Notes under the pieces: generated by a model
Databases searched by the model: none
What the model saw: the letters and a program-made list of their open reading frames with translations, nothing else
Told to the model about the DNA's origin: nothing
Made by a program: the position numbers and the translations under genes
Shown here: in pieces, positions 1 to 9,004 of the stretch
How the letters are laid out: each line of letters opens with the position of its first letter
Position numbering within the stretch: position 1 is the first letter of the stretch
Assembly: GCF_016278385.1 (NCBI RefSeq)
Contig: NZ_JADQBY010000027.1
Span: 1 to 48,928 of the forward strand
Source: Methanolobus sp.
GTDB lineage: Archaea; Halobacteriota; Methanosarcinia; Methanosarcinales; Methanosarcinaceae
DNA length: 48,928 nt
Direction: 5' to 3'

Positions 1-3000
1 TGTTAGCATTGATATCGGCAACTGGAATTATGACATCGTTTATGGTGATGTTCATTACCTGAGAATCAACTGATCCATAACCATCACTTACGTTGAATTC
101 AACGTAGTAGGTTCCTGCATCACTGAGATCAGTTATCCACAAACCTTCACCAGTACTGGTGTTGAAAGTATCGAACAGGGCACTATTGTTGCAGCCAAAT
201 ACCGGTGTATCGCTATCTGCATCCGTGAAGTTGATGTCAAAGGTAACATTTTCCCCTTCACTGACCGTAATGTCAGTTACATTGAGAATGCTGACTGCAT
301 TGTTAGAAACCTGAACGTTGTCACTGGCTCCTAGTGAAATTGTGGAATCAGTGGCGTTGTATGCATAGACTGTGATGTTGGACCAGGCATGAGCAGAAAG
401 TACGGTATGATTGAAACTGTTTGTCGTACCGTTCTGCCAGTTCCCGTTGTAGCTTACGTTATAGGAATCGCTCACATCTCCAGTTCCTGCACTCCAGCTA
501 TGGCTCACCCAGAAATTGCCGGTGGTGTTTGTGAAACTTTCAGGTGTTCCCGGTATGAAAAGGGATTGAACTATAAAGTTTTTCGCTATTGAGGTCTGTC
601 CGTCCGGGTTGATTACATACAGTGACCAGTCACCGGCAATAGCCTGTGTCAGATCGAATGTAGTGTTAATCGTAGTATAAGTGATACTGTTAATTGTTCC
701 ATTTATCGGAGTTTGACCAGCCATTGTCAGGTTTACAAATACAGTATCTGTGATGTTAAAGCTACATCCTGTGACGTTCAGCCAGAATGATGTACTGCCG
801 TCAGTGTTGTTGATACCACTACTTGACGATATGGACTCTACGTATGGAATCGGTGCTGGCATATCCTGATACTGGAAGAACGGAAGGGTATAGCCATCTA
901 TTATTTTCCATACAAAACCCGAATTATCGGCTGTTGTGATATTATTGCCACTTTCATTCCAGTAAAGACCTGAGTTTCCTGAAACGAATGCGAAACTGGT
1001 GAAGTTGGCAAAGGAAGAGGTAGTTCCAGCACCAGCAACCGGAACGCCGGAATAATAACTGTTGCTCACAGTGCCAGCATTAGACCCGACAAGACCGCCG
1101 ACATGCGTACCACCTGTGGCACTACCAGTGGCAAAACTATTTGCCACAATTCCGGAACTATACCCAACAAGACCACCGACATAATTACCACTACCAGTAA
1201 CATTACCAGTGGCATAACTGTTGGCCACTGTGGTGTCGCTGCCAGTATTATACCCGACAAGACCGCCGACTTTATCGCTTCCATCAACATTACCAGTGGC
1301 ATAACTGTTGCTCACAATGCCAACATTATTCCACCCGACAAGACCGCCGACATACAGAATACCAATAACATTGCCAGTGGCATAACTGTTGCTCACAGTT
1401 CCCTCGCTATACCCGACAAGACCACCAACATAATTATTACCACTGCCAGTAACATTGCCAGTAGCATAACTGTTGGTCACTGTGCCACTATTCCACCCGA
1501 CAACACCACCGACACGATCATAACCTGTGACACTTCCAGTGGTATAACTGTTGGTTACTGTGCCGCCATCATTAAATCCGACAAGACCGCCGACATAATC
1601 ACCAGTTGTTGAAATAACACCATCTGAGCTTATTTCTACTCCAAGGTCATGGATGTTAGCACCGGTATTTGTATAGCCAAAGAATCCGACCTTGTCTCCA
1701 GTCTGATAAATGGTCAGGTTCTGAATGACAAATCCGCTTCCGTTAAAGTTACCTGTGAACTTTGTGCCGTCATTACCAATCGGAGTGTGATTGCCTACAA
1801 GTGTGATGTCCTGTGTCAGTGTGAAGTTACTGCCCCAATCAGCAGAAGTTGCTGACAGGTCATCAATGTCGCTGTCAGTTGAGAGCAGATAAGGATCAGC
1901 TTCTGTACCACTGCCACCGGAGTAAATCAAGGCTGAAATTGTAAAGTTTTTCGCTATTGAGGTCTGTCCGTCCGGGTTGATGACGTACAGTGACCAGTCA
2001 CCTGCAATAGCCTGTGTTAGATCGAATGTAGTGTTGATAGTAGTATATGTGATATTGTTAATTGTTCCATTTATCGGAGTTTGACCAGCCATTGTCAGGT
2101 TTACAAAGACAGTATCTGTGATGTTAAAGCTACATCCTGTGACGTTGAGCAGGAATGATGTACTTCCGGCACTGTTGTTGATACCACTATTCACCGATAT
2201 GGACTCCACGTATGGAATCGGTGCAGGCATATCCTGATACTGGAAGTACGGCAGAGTGTAATCTTCCACCATCTTCCATACAAAGCCAGAGTCATCGGCT
2301 GTTGTGATATTATTGCCACTTTCATTCCAGTAAAGACCTGAGTTTCCTGAAACGAATGCGAAACTGGTGAAGTTGGCATATGAGGTTAAAGTACCAAGAC
2401 TATTCGTATACGAACCCGTACTGGAATAATAACTGTTGGTCACAGTGCCACCGTTGTTAACCCCAACAAGACCGCCGACAGAAGGACTACTAGTAACACT
2501 ACCAGTGGCAAAACTGTTGCTCACAGTGCCATAATTATACCCGACAAGACCGCCAACATAATTAGTGCTATCGGTAACATTACCAGTGGCATAACTGTTG
2601 TTCACAATGCCACGATTTAACCCGACAAGACCGCCGACATAAAGACTACCACTTACATCACCAGTGGCATAACTGTTGCTCACAGTATCATCATCACCAC
2701 TATACCCAACAAGACCGCCGACAGAATTACCACCACTAACATTGCCAGTGGCATAACTGTTGCTCACATTGCCGGAATTATACCCGACAAGACCGCCAAC
2801 ATCAGTAGCGCTACCGGTAACATTACCCGTAGCATAACTGTTGTTCACAGTGCCGCCATAATTATACCCGACAAGACCGCCGACACGATTATTGCCAGTA
2901 ACACCTTCTGAACTTATTTCTACTCCAATATCATGGATGTTAGCACCAGAACCTATAGAGCCAAAGAATCCGGCATAATCTCCAGCCTGATAAACGGTCA

Positions 3001-3349
3001 GGTTCTTTACTGCGAATCCGCTTCCACTAAAGTTACCTGTGAACTTTGTGTTGATATTACCAATTGGAGTGTGATTGCCCACAAGTGTGATGTCTTGTGT
3101 CAGTATGAAGTTATATTGATTGCCCCAATATCCAGAGCTTGCTGACAGAGTATCAATGTCGCTGTCAGACGAGAGTTGATAAGGGTTTCCAATCGTACCG
3201 TTGCCGCCGGAGAAAGTGGCGGCTGATGCAGGTATGCTGAGAGATAAACAAAGCATCAGCAAAATTGATATTTTTAGGATGCTGTGCTTGAATTTTGATG
3301 TGTGAATATTGCTTTTGTGTGTATGAGAGTTTGTTGATGCTGTTATCAT
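1..3349 (-). CDS. GLUG-repeat cell-surface protein (C-terminus outside window)
   Basis: At least 1116 codons stay open on the minus strand up to the window edge, so the C-terminus is missing. The ATG at 3349 has a GAGG Shine-Dalgarno and opens a signal peptide: charged, His/Lys-rich first 25 residues, hydrophobic core ILLMLCLSLSIPASA, cleavage near residue 44. Two arrays of GLUG-type repeats (VGGLVGYN...GTVSNSYATGNVTGS) follow, 6 units near residues 150-305 and 7 near 585-765. Each array is followed by an Ig-like domain rich in N-x-T/S sequons (for example NITDTVFVNLTMAGQTPING). The last visible part has a fibronectin-like stretch and a cadherin-like domain (SEGENVTFDINFTDADSD). Secreted or S-layer-associated adhesin-type protein is the likely role; the ligand is unknown. 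A C-terminal anchor would lie outside the window. Confidence 0.9.
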   Translation of the reverse strand, partial: MITASTNSHTHKSNIHTSKFKHSILKISILLMLCLSLSIPASAATFSGGNGTIGNPYQLSSDSDIDTLSASSGYWGNQYNFILTQDITLVGNHTPIGNINTKFTGNFSGSGFAVKNLTVYQAGDYAGFFGSIGSGANIHDIGVEISSEGVTGNNRVGGLVGYNYGGTVNNSYATGNVTGSATDVGGLVGYNSGNVSNSYATGNVSGGNSVGGLVGYSGDDDTVSNSYATGDVSGSLYVGGLVGLNRGIVNNSYATGNVTDSTNYVGGLVGYNYGTVSNSFATGSVTSSPSVGGLVGVNNGGTVTNSYYSSTGSYTNSLGTLTSYANFTSFAFVSGNSGLYWNESGNNITTADDSGFVWKMVEDYTLPYFQYQDMPAPIPYVESISVNSGINNSAGSTSFLLNVTGCSFNITDTVFVNLTMAGQTPINGTINNITYTTINTTFDLTQAIAGDWSLYVINPDGQTSIAKNFTISALIYSGGSGTEADPYLLSTDSDIDDLSATSADWGSNFTLTQDITLVGNHTPIGNDGTKFTGNFNGSGFVIQNLTIYQTGDKVGFFGYTNTGANIHDLGVEISSDGVISTTGDYVGGLVGFNDGGTVTNSYTTGSVTGYDRVGGVVGWNSGTVTNSYATGNVTGSGNNYVGGLVGYSEGTVSNSYATGNVIGILYVGGLVGWNNVGIVSNSYATGNVDGSDKVGGLVGYNTGSDTTVANSYATGNVTGSGNYVGGLVGYSSGIVANSFATGSATGGTHVGGLVGSNAGTVSNSYYSGVPVAGAGTTSSFANFTSFAFVSGNSGLYWNESGNNITTADNSGFVWKIIDGYTLPFFQYQDMPAPIPYVESISSSSGINNTDGSTSFWLNVTGCSFNITDTVFVNLTMAGQTPINGTINSITYTTINTTFDLTQAIAGDWSLYVINPDGQTSIAKNFIVQSLFIPGTPESFTNTTGNFWVSHSWSAGTGDVSDSYNVSYNGNWQNGTTNSFNHTVLSAHAWSNITVYAYNATDSTISLGASDNVQVSNNAVSILNVTDITVSEGENVTFDINFTDADSDTPVFGCNNSALFDTFNTSTGEGLWITDLSDAGTYYVEFNVSDGYGSVDSQVMNITINDVIIPVADINAN
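563..1935 (-). repeat. Second copy of a 456-residue internal tandem duplication
   Basis: This block repeats the one at 1936-3228. The Ig-like part (about 575-1010) is nearly identical in DNA to about 1943-2380 with a constant 1368-bp offset, which is 456 codons. This copy carries seven GLUG units, one more than the other copy. Boundaries are approximate. Confidence 0.85.
1936..3228 (-). repeat. First copy of a 456-residue internal tandem duplication
   Basis: N-proximal copy, starting soon after the signal peptide with a GGNGT...PYQLSSDSDID segment and ending at the Ig-like domain. It has six GLUG units. The GLUG parts have diverged between the copies while the Ig-like parts have not, which points to recent recombination or gene conversion within the gene. 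Confidence 0.85.
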
Positions 3350-3833
3350 GATCTTGCCTCGGGATTTCATTCAGGCGATGTTTACTGGAATACGATAATA
3401 TGATCGATTTATCTGGAGACTTTTTTTACCGGGACTGCCTTACCATACTAATATATATACGATATTATATATTGATATATTTAAAACCTTTTAATATTAA
3501 TCTTGAGAAATCCCATTTTAAGAATAGGCATAGCCCTGACAGGTATGTCGGGATTGCGTACTAATATTTTTGTATTCAGGTTCTATGATATTGTTTAAAA
3601 ATGTCATTGTCTGATTTGCATTGTGTATTTTCCCTGGCATATTAAAACCAGTAACAATAGATTTAGCAGTATCAATGGGAATGCTTACTTTCAGGAATTA
3701 GCTACGTTCCTTCTTTTTCCGCAATGCGTAATCCTGGTTACTTTTGGATGCACTTGTATAGTAAATAACTTTTTATAGAAGAACAAACAATGCAAATATA
3801 CTTAGAAATGACACCATATCTAAGAGGAAAATC
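3350..3833. promoter_or_regulatory. AT-rich divergent intergenic region
   Basis: This 484-bp region separates the surface-protein gene from htpX. For the surface gene a TATA-like TTTAAATATATC lies on the minus strand at about 3474-3487, giving a leader near 100 nt. For htpX a TATA-like CTTTTTATA lies at 3769-3777 with an AGAGGAAA Shine-Dalgarno before the ATG. No gene or RNA was recognised here. Confidence 0.5.
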
Positions 3834-4691
3834 ATGGGAAATATGATAAAAACAACATTGTTACTGGCATCCCTTACCGGTTTATTGGTTATCGTCGGTC
3901 AGATGATAGGTGGGACGTCAGGAATGATAATTGCATTTATATTCGCGATTATCATGAATTTTGGAACTTACTGGTACAGTGACAAAATTGTCCTGAAAAT
4001 GTACCATGCTCAGGAAGTCACTTCAACTGAAGCTCCAGAACTTTATGGAATTGTACAGAAACTGGCAATGCGTGCAAACCTGCCAATGCCAAAGGTATAT
4101 ATTGTAAATACCTCCATGCCAAATGCATTTGCAACAGGAAGAGACCCACAGCATGCAGCTGTCGCTGCAACCTCGGGAATACTGGACCTTCTGACAGCAG
4201 AAGAGCTTGAAGGCGTACTGGCACATGAAATGGCACACGTAAAGAACCGTGACACACTGATAAGTGCCGTTACTGCAACCATTGCCGGTGTTATCACTAT
4301 GGTAGCTACATGGGTCAAATGGGCAGCCATATTCGGAGGAATTGGCGGAAGGGACGATAACGGTGCAAACAATATAATCGGTTTCCTTGCACTTGCCATC
4401 GTTGCACCGCTGGCAGCAACAATTATACAGCTTGCTATTTCAAGATCAAGAGAATTTGCAGCCGATGAAGAAGGAGCGCGTATCTCCCAGAAACCCTGGG
4501 CACTTGCAAGCGCATTGGAGAAACTTGAATACGGAAGTAAAAATTACCGCCAGAGAAGAGGCGATGTACAGCCATCCCAGACCACTGCACATATGTTCAT
4601 AGTGAACCCATTAAAGGGAAGTGTTCTTATGAACCTGTTCAGGACACACCCTGTAACAGAAGAACGTGTAAGACGTCTTCGTGCAATGTAA
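3834..4691 (+). CDS. htpX: HtpX-type membrane zinc metalloprotease
   Basis: Predicted M48 peptidase that degrades damaged membrane proteins. The 285-residue length fits the family. Two hydrophobic segments at about residues 7-23 and 29-46 anchor the N-terminus. The zinc motif HEMAH is at 131-135. Two more hydrophobic stretches (about 142-172 and 181-203) precede [11 protein letters not shown] at about 204-214, which supplies the third zinc ligand (Glu). An AGAGGAAA Shine-Dalgarno precedes the ATG. It is monocistronic and convergent with the DUF488 gene. Specific substrates cannot be told from sequence. Confidence 0.93.
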   Translation: MGNMIKTTLLLASLTGLLVIVGQMIGGTSGMIIAFIFAIIMNFGTYWYSDKIVLKMYHAQEVTSTEAPELYGIVQKLAMRANLPMPKVYIVNTSMPNAFATGRDPQHAAVAATSGILDLLTAEELEGVLAHEMAHVKNRDTLISAVTATIAGVITMVATWVKWAAIFGGIGGRDDNGANNIIGFLALAIVAPLAATIIQLAISRSREFAADEEGARISQKPWALASALEKLEYGSKNYRQRRGDVQPSQTTAHMFIVNPLKGSVLMNLFRTHPVTEERVRRLRAM

Positions 4692-4703
4692 GATCAATAA
4701 CAT

Positions 4704-5138
4704 TTAGAAACTAAAGAGGCTTGTCTGTCCTTGTTCTACGAGGTGGATGACCTCTACACCATTTTCTTCAAGTTTTATAGAAAGATATTCCCTGTGGCAC
4801 CCTTTCGGACTTTTTTCCGCACACATTAGTACAATTCTACCATCATTTTCATTTACTTTTCGGACATGATCCAGAAGCTTTCTCAGACTGCTCCTAAAAG
4901 GATCGGTACTCATATATTCCACATAAGTAGAATCACGCATCCCTCCAACGCCTTCGCAATGGGTGTAAAGTATCCCATGTTTTGGAAACAGCAATTCCAG
5001 TGATTCTTTATCGTAATCCTTGAATGTTGATTGCGGATATCTTCTTATGTCCACAAGGTGAGTCACCTCGTTCTCAATGAGCATATCCATGAAATCATCT
5101 ATCTTACGATTTCCATATCCTATAGTATAGCATTTCAT
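4704..5138 (-). CDS. DUF488 family protein
   Basis: Small protein (144 residues) of the DUF488 family, which is widespread but functionally undefined. It begins with the typical MKCYTIGYGNR. Conserved features visible are the VDIRRYPQS strand and a cysteine pair in LMCAEKSPKGCHRE near the C-terminus. The ATG at 5138 was preferred to the one at 5150, because it gives the family N-terminus and has GGTG seven bases upstream. It is convergent with htpX, with 12 bp between stops. No substrate is assigned; the CxxxxxxxCHR motif suggests nucleotide or metal chemistry, but this is inference. Confidence 0.8.
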   Translation of the reverse strand: MKCYTIGYGNRKIDDFMDMLIENEVTHLVDIRRYPQSTFKDYDKESLELLFPKHGILYTHCEGVGGMRDSTYVEYMSTDPFRSSLRKLLDHVRKVNENDGRIVLMCAEKSPKGCHREYLSIKLEENGVEVIHLVEQGQTSLFSF

Positions 5139-5447
5139 TCTTGACACCATTAATTATGTAATAGGAGAGGCATTATTTCAATTTGAATGTTGCTATGCAT
5201 AATAATCATTCAGCAAATATTGATTGGACAGGATTGATAATACCATTAGAGCATTGAAATTTCCCCTTTTATCGATAAGAATATCATTGAGAAAGGCTAT
5301 TTGTCCATGGTATTGCCGTATTACAAGGAAAATTTAATATTGGTTTTGTTTAAACTAGTATAATACCCTTTTAGATGCATATGGGAATGGCGTCTTAAGG
5401 AGATCAAATTGTATATCTTATTCAAATTTACAATTAAAGAGGATAAA
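5139..5447. other. Intergenic region between DUF488 gene and aroA
   Basis: A TATA-like AGTATAATA lies at 5357-5365. A strong AAGGAGAT precedes a TTG at 5409 that is in frame with aroA, so translation could start 13 codons early. Nothing else was recognised. Confidence 0.4.
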
Positions 5448-6728
5448 ATGAAAGTATCTGTCAGCACTTCAAAGATCAATGGTGAAGTATTTGCACCGCC
5501 GTCTAAAAGTTATACACACCGGGCAATCACCATTGCTGCCCTGTCGGATGAATGCACAATTCACCGGCCTCTTCTATCGGCTGATACACTTGCAACCATA
5601 CGTGCATGTGAGGCACTGGGAGCAACTATTGAAAAATCCGAAGATCAGCTTCATATCAGGGGAGTTAACGGTAAACCCTTCGTACCTAATAATGTTATTG
5701 ATGTAGCAAACTCAGGAACCACCCTTCGTTTCATGACAGCTGTTTCTGCACTTACAAACGGAGTAACTGTTCTTACAGGCGACAGCTCCATAAGAGGCAG
5801 ACCAAACCAGCCCTTACTTGATGTAATGAACAAACTTAGTGTAGAAGCATATTCCACCCGCGGAAATGGATGTGCCCCCCTTGTAGTACGTGGAGGACTT
5901 AAAGGTGCAATAACAACCATAGATGGATCAATAAGCTCACAGTTCATTTCCGCACTTCTTATCGCATGTCCTCTGACAACTCAGAGTACAACCCTCTCCA
6001 TAAAAGGAGAAATGAAGTCAAGACCTTATGTTGATGTCACAATAGAGATCATTGAACAGGCTGGTGCTGAAATACTGGTAGAAGAAGGCAACACTATAAA
6101 ATTCATAATCCCTGCCAACCAGAAATACAACCTTAAAGATTATACCGTCCCGGGAGACTTCTCATCAGCTTCCTATCTGCTGGCTGCTGCAGCCATGACA
6201 GAATCAGAAGTTACCGTTAAGAACCTCTTCCCTTCCAGACAAGGAGATGTAGAGATAATCGATGTCCTTGAACGCATGGGAGCAGAGGTCTCATGGAACA
6301 AGGAAAATGGAATTGTAAAAGTCAAAGGTAACGGCCTTAAAGGAACAACATTTGATGCAGGAGCAACACCTGACCTTGTACCTACAATCGCCGTGCTTGC
6401 TGCATGTGCTGAAGGTGTTACTGTCATTGAAAATGCAGAACATGTCCGCTATAAAGAGACGGACAGGCTTCATGCCATGGCACTTGAGCTGACCAAGATG
6501 GGAATTTCTGTCAAGGAAGAGCCGGACCAGCTAATAATCACCGGCGGAACTCTACATGGTGCAGAACTGCACGGGTGGCATGACCATAGGATCGTAATGG
6601 CCCTTACTATTGCAGGTATGGTCGCAGGAGACACAGTAATAGACACAGCAGAGTCAGTGGAAATATCATTCCCCAACTTCTTTGCTGAAATGATCGCTCT
6701 TGGAGCACAGATAAATACTCTCAAATAA
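5448..6728 (+). CDS. aroA: 3-phosphoshikimate 1-carboxyvinyltransferase (EPSP synthase)
   Basis: Catalyses shikimate-3-phosphate + PEP to EPSP, the sixth common step of aromatic amino acid synthesis, in the cytoplasm. The 426-residue product has family motifs in order: PPSKSYTHRA near residue 18, SGTTLRFMTA, LTGDSSIRGRPNQPLL, RYKETDRLHAMA and WHDHRIVMAL. The ATG at 5448 gives the conserved N-terminus and has AGAGGATAAA before it. An in-frame TTG at 5409 with its own Shine-Dalgarno would add 13 residues. No other aro genes are adjacent, so it looks monocistronic. Confidence 0.96.
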   Translation: MKVSVSTSKINGEVFAPPSKSYTHRAITIAALSDECTIHRPLLSADTLATIRACEALGATIEKSEDQLHIRGVNGKPFVPNNVIDVANSGTTLRFMTAVSALTNGVTVLTGDSSIRGRPNQPLLDVMNKLSVEAYSTRGNGCAPLVVRGGLKGAITTIDGSISSQFISALLIACPLTTQSTTLSIKGEMKSRPYVDVTIEIIEQAGAEILVEEGNTIKFIIPANQKYNLKDYTVPGDFSSASYLLAAAAMTESEVTVKNLFPSRQGDVEIIDVLERMGAEVSWNKENGIVKVKGNGLKGTTFDAGATPDLVPTIAVLAACAEGVTVIENAEHVRYKETDRLHAMALELTKMGISVKEEPDQLIITGGTLHGAELHGWHDHRIVMALTIAGMVAGDTVIDTAESVEISFPNFFAEMIALGAQINTLK

Positions 6729-6736
6729 AAAAGAAT

Positions 6737-6756
6737 AAGGGAAGATAACTTCCCTT
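6737..6756 (-). terminator. Hairpin terminator at the end of the hyuA-like gene
   Basis: Perfect 8-bp stem AAGGGAAG / CTTCCCTT around an ATAA loop. On the minus strand it begins at the stop codon of the hyuA-like gene and is followed by TATTCTTTTTTATTTG. It may also serve aroA on the plus strand, where the downstream sequence is less T-rich. Confidence 0.65.
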
Positions 6757-8804
6757 TACTTTCCAGAATAAGAACTTTCAGCAGATCTGCTACTAATGGC
6801 TTTTTTGCGCATGTAATCCGGAATTACGTCTTTTTCCACGACAAGTTTGGATGTGCCAATTCCAACTACAATAACCTTACTCTCAACAGGTTCTTCACCC
6901 TCCCTTACCATAAGGTCTTTTTTGGTGATTTCAATCTCAACCTCATCCTTGGAGTAACCCGCTGATTTCATGTACTCCATTATGATTTTCTTACCGGTGT
7001 CGCGGGCAAATTCAAACGCCCCTATATAATCCTGGTAAATTGCTCTGCCTTCCGGAGTGAAAACAAAATAACTGATGACCTCTTTAGTGTTCTTCAACTC
7101 CTCATCCGTTACATCTTCACCTGTGATCGGAGCAAAGTCTCTTTTGATAAGTACCTCAACACGTTTGATACCCTTACCTACAAGAGCTCCTACAGCATTA
7201 CCCACACTGGCATGTTTAGGAACAACTATATTAGCATCAATGAGTTTTTCCATCTCCTCCTTGTAGGCAACTACCGGACCACCCAGTAATACAACCGGAG
7301 TTTCTACCTTAAAGCGAGTGTAGTTGTCTCCGGAAAGCATTTGATCGACAACTGCCTGCGGAATTCCGTCAACAAGATAAGAAACAAGATCTGATGCCAT
7401 GTTCTTTGCAACTTTCTGTTTTACCATGGTAGCGACCTCTTCCTTGCTGACCCTTAGCTGCTTGGCAAGTCTTTCAGCACCTATCATGGAGGCTTCTGTT
7501 TCCCATGTTCTGAAATCACCAAGCACATGTAGAGCATCAGTAGGAGTAAAACCAATTGATTGCACCAGACGTTTCTGAATTAAACCATCCAGCCCACGTA
7601 CACTTGGCTGTTTCTTAAGACGCTGGAAAATATCGACATAGGAAACAGGGACACCCTGGATAACATCAAATATCTCTTCCTCTGTCCTTGATAGTTCAAG
7701 TGGCTTCAGGCCTGTGCGCACAAAGAATTTCGTTGGCTGTACATTTTCACAAAGAAGCTTTCTTGAAGGAGACTTAGACTCTTTCAATCTATCAAGGAAA
7801 CCAGTATATTCAACAGCGGCACGACAAAGAGGGATAACCCTTCTAGGACCAATATAGAACTTTTGATCCTCAACCCATACATGACTGTCACCACCTGTTG
7901 CTGATGTTTCCATCCTGATAGCCTTTACCATTGTTTTCCATCCGCCAACAATAGCACCCTGATTACTCAGTTCAGGAACACCGTTCCTGATAAGGGCAAC
8001 GTCCGTACTGGTACCTCCTACATCCACCATTGCACAGGTATCATACTTTGTAAGGAAGGCTGCGCCCACAAGACTTGCAGCAGGTCCGGAAAATATCGAT
8101 TCAATCGGACGCTCCAGTGCCTCATCCATACCCACAACAGAGCCATCACATTTAAGCATAAGAAGGTTTGCATCAATTCCCCTGGATTTGATGTCAGTCA
8201 TAATAGACTGAATGAATTTATGTGTGATTGGCAAAAGCTGGGCATTAAGATATGCAGTAATAGCTCTGTCATATGCACCTACTTCCTGGGAAAGTTCATG
8301 TCCGCAAACCACAGGAAGCCCTGTAAGCTCACGGATTATCTGCTTGACACGAAGTTCATGTTCAGAATTACGATTACTGAAAAAAGAAGACACAGAGAAT
8401 GCCGCAACATGGTCTTTTACCTCAAGGGCAAATTGTTTGACCCCATCCTCATCAAGAGGCGCAGCTTCTTCACCGTTACTGGTATGGCCACCACTGAGTC
8501 TCACATAGTAATTTGCAGGGAAGCCTTCTTTAGGAATCACATAATCGCCAACCAGAATGACACCTACCGGGAAACCTGTATCCTCAAGTATGGTATTTGT
8601 AGAAAGAGTGGTCGAAACCGAAACCAGTTTTACGTCTTTCACATAATCAGGATTCAACGAGTCTATTACTTTTTTAATCCCGCCAATTGGATCTGGATAA
8701 GTTGTAAGCACTTTAGTGGCATCAAGTATTACTCCATCAGAGTCACGGATAATAACACCGTCTGTAAAAGTTCCTCCGGCATCAATGCCCAGACTGTATT
8801 GCAT
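6756..8804 (-). CDS. Hydantoinase/oxoprolinase HyuA-like ATPase
   Basis: This 682-residue protein is of the HyuA / 5-oxoprolinase N-terminal type, an acetate-kinase-fold ATPase. The phosphate-binding loops are visible: GIDAGGTFTDGV at residues 6-17, and MVDVGGTSTDVALI in the middle. A third glycine-rich segment, TPVVLLGGPV, lies in the C-terminal half. Known relatives hydrolyse cyclic amides using ATP together with HyuB, but no hyuB-like gene is present here, so hydantoinase activity cannot be assumed. It has a clear AAAGGAGTGA Shine-Dalgarno before its ATG. It lies directly downstream of mcrA on the same strand, separated by 200 bp that contain a terminator, so it is probably a separate unit. 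Confidence 0.82.
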   Translation of the reverse strand: MQYSLGIDAGGTFTDGVIIRDSDGVILDATKVLTTYPDPIGGIKKVIDSLNPDYVKDVKLVSVSTTLSTNTILEDTGFPVGVILVGDYVIPKEGFPANYYVRLSGGHTSNGEEAAPLDEDGVKQFALEVKDHVAAFSVSSFFSNRNSEHELRVKQIIRELTGLPVVCGHELSQEVGAYDRAITAYLNAQLLPITHKFIQSIMTDIKSRGIDANLLMLKCDGSVVGMDEALERPIESIFSGPAASLVGAAFLTKYDTCAMVDVGGTSTDVALIRNGVPELSNQGAIVGGWKTMVKAIRMETSATGGDSHVWVEDQKFYIGPRRVIPLCRAAVEYTGFLDRLKESKSPSRKLLCENVQPTKFFVRTGLKPLELSRTEEEIFDVIQGVPVSYVDIFQRLKKQPSVRGLDGLIQKRLVQSIGFTPTDALHVLGDFRTWETEASMIGAERLAKQLRVSKEEVATMVKQKVAKNMASDLVSYLVDGIPQAVVDQMLSGDNYTRFKVETPVVLLGGPVVAYKEEMEKLIDANIVVPKHASVGNAVGALVGKGIKRVEVLIKRDFAPITGEDVTDEELKNTKEVISYFVFTPEGRAIYQDYIGAFEFARDTGKKIIMEYMKSAGYSKDEVEIEITKKDLMVREGEEPVESKVIVVGIGTSKLVVEKDVIPDYMRKKAISSRSAESSYSGK

Positions 8805-8956
8805 TTTGGTTCACTCCTTTAAAATAAAAATCATATTTAATAATTTGTAGTGTAAAATTGAATGGTTTTGCAATATTTAAGCATTACCACGCAATGCAGA
8901 AAGAAACAGTAGGTAAACAGAAAACAGAGCAAAAACTGAATCAAAGTAAGAAAATA

Positions 8957-8991
8957 ACCAAAAAAGAATAAGTAGTAGGCATAAAGCCTAC
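8957..8991 (-). terminator. Terminator of the mcr operon
   Basis: On the minus strand, just after the mcrA stop, a 6-bp stem GTAGGC / GCCTAC with loop TTTAT is followed by TACTTATTCTTTTTTGG. A hairpin plus U-run directly behind a very highly expressed operon is convincing. Confidence 0.75.
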
Positions 8992-9004
8992 ACTTGTTTT
9001 AAAA

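Noticed and set aside
1080-1620. CRISPR-like or tandem direct repeats with 60-90 bp period, and a plus-strand ORF at 1103-1612
   Set aside because: The repeats are codons of the GLUG array read on the minus strand; units vary in length and sequence and there are no unique spacers. The plus-strand frame is a shadow of the same repetitive sequence.
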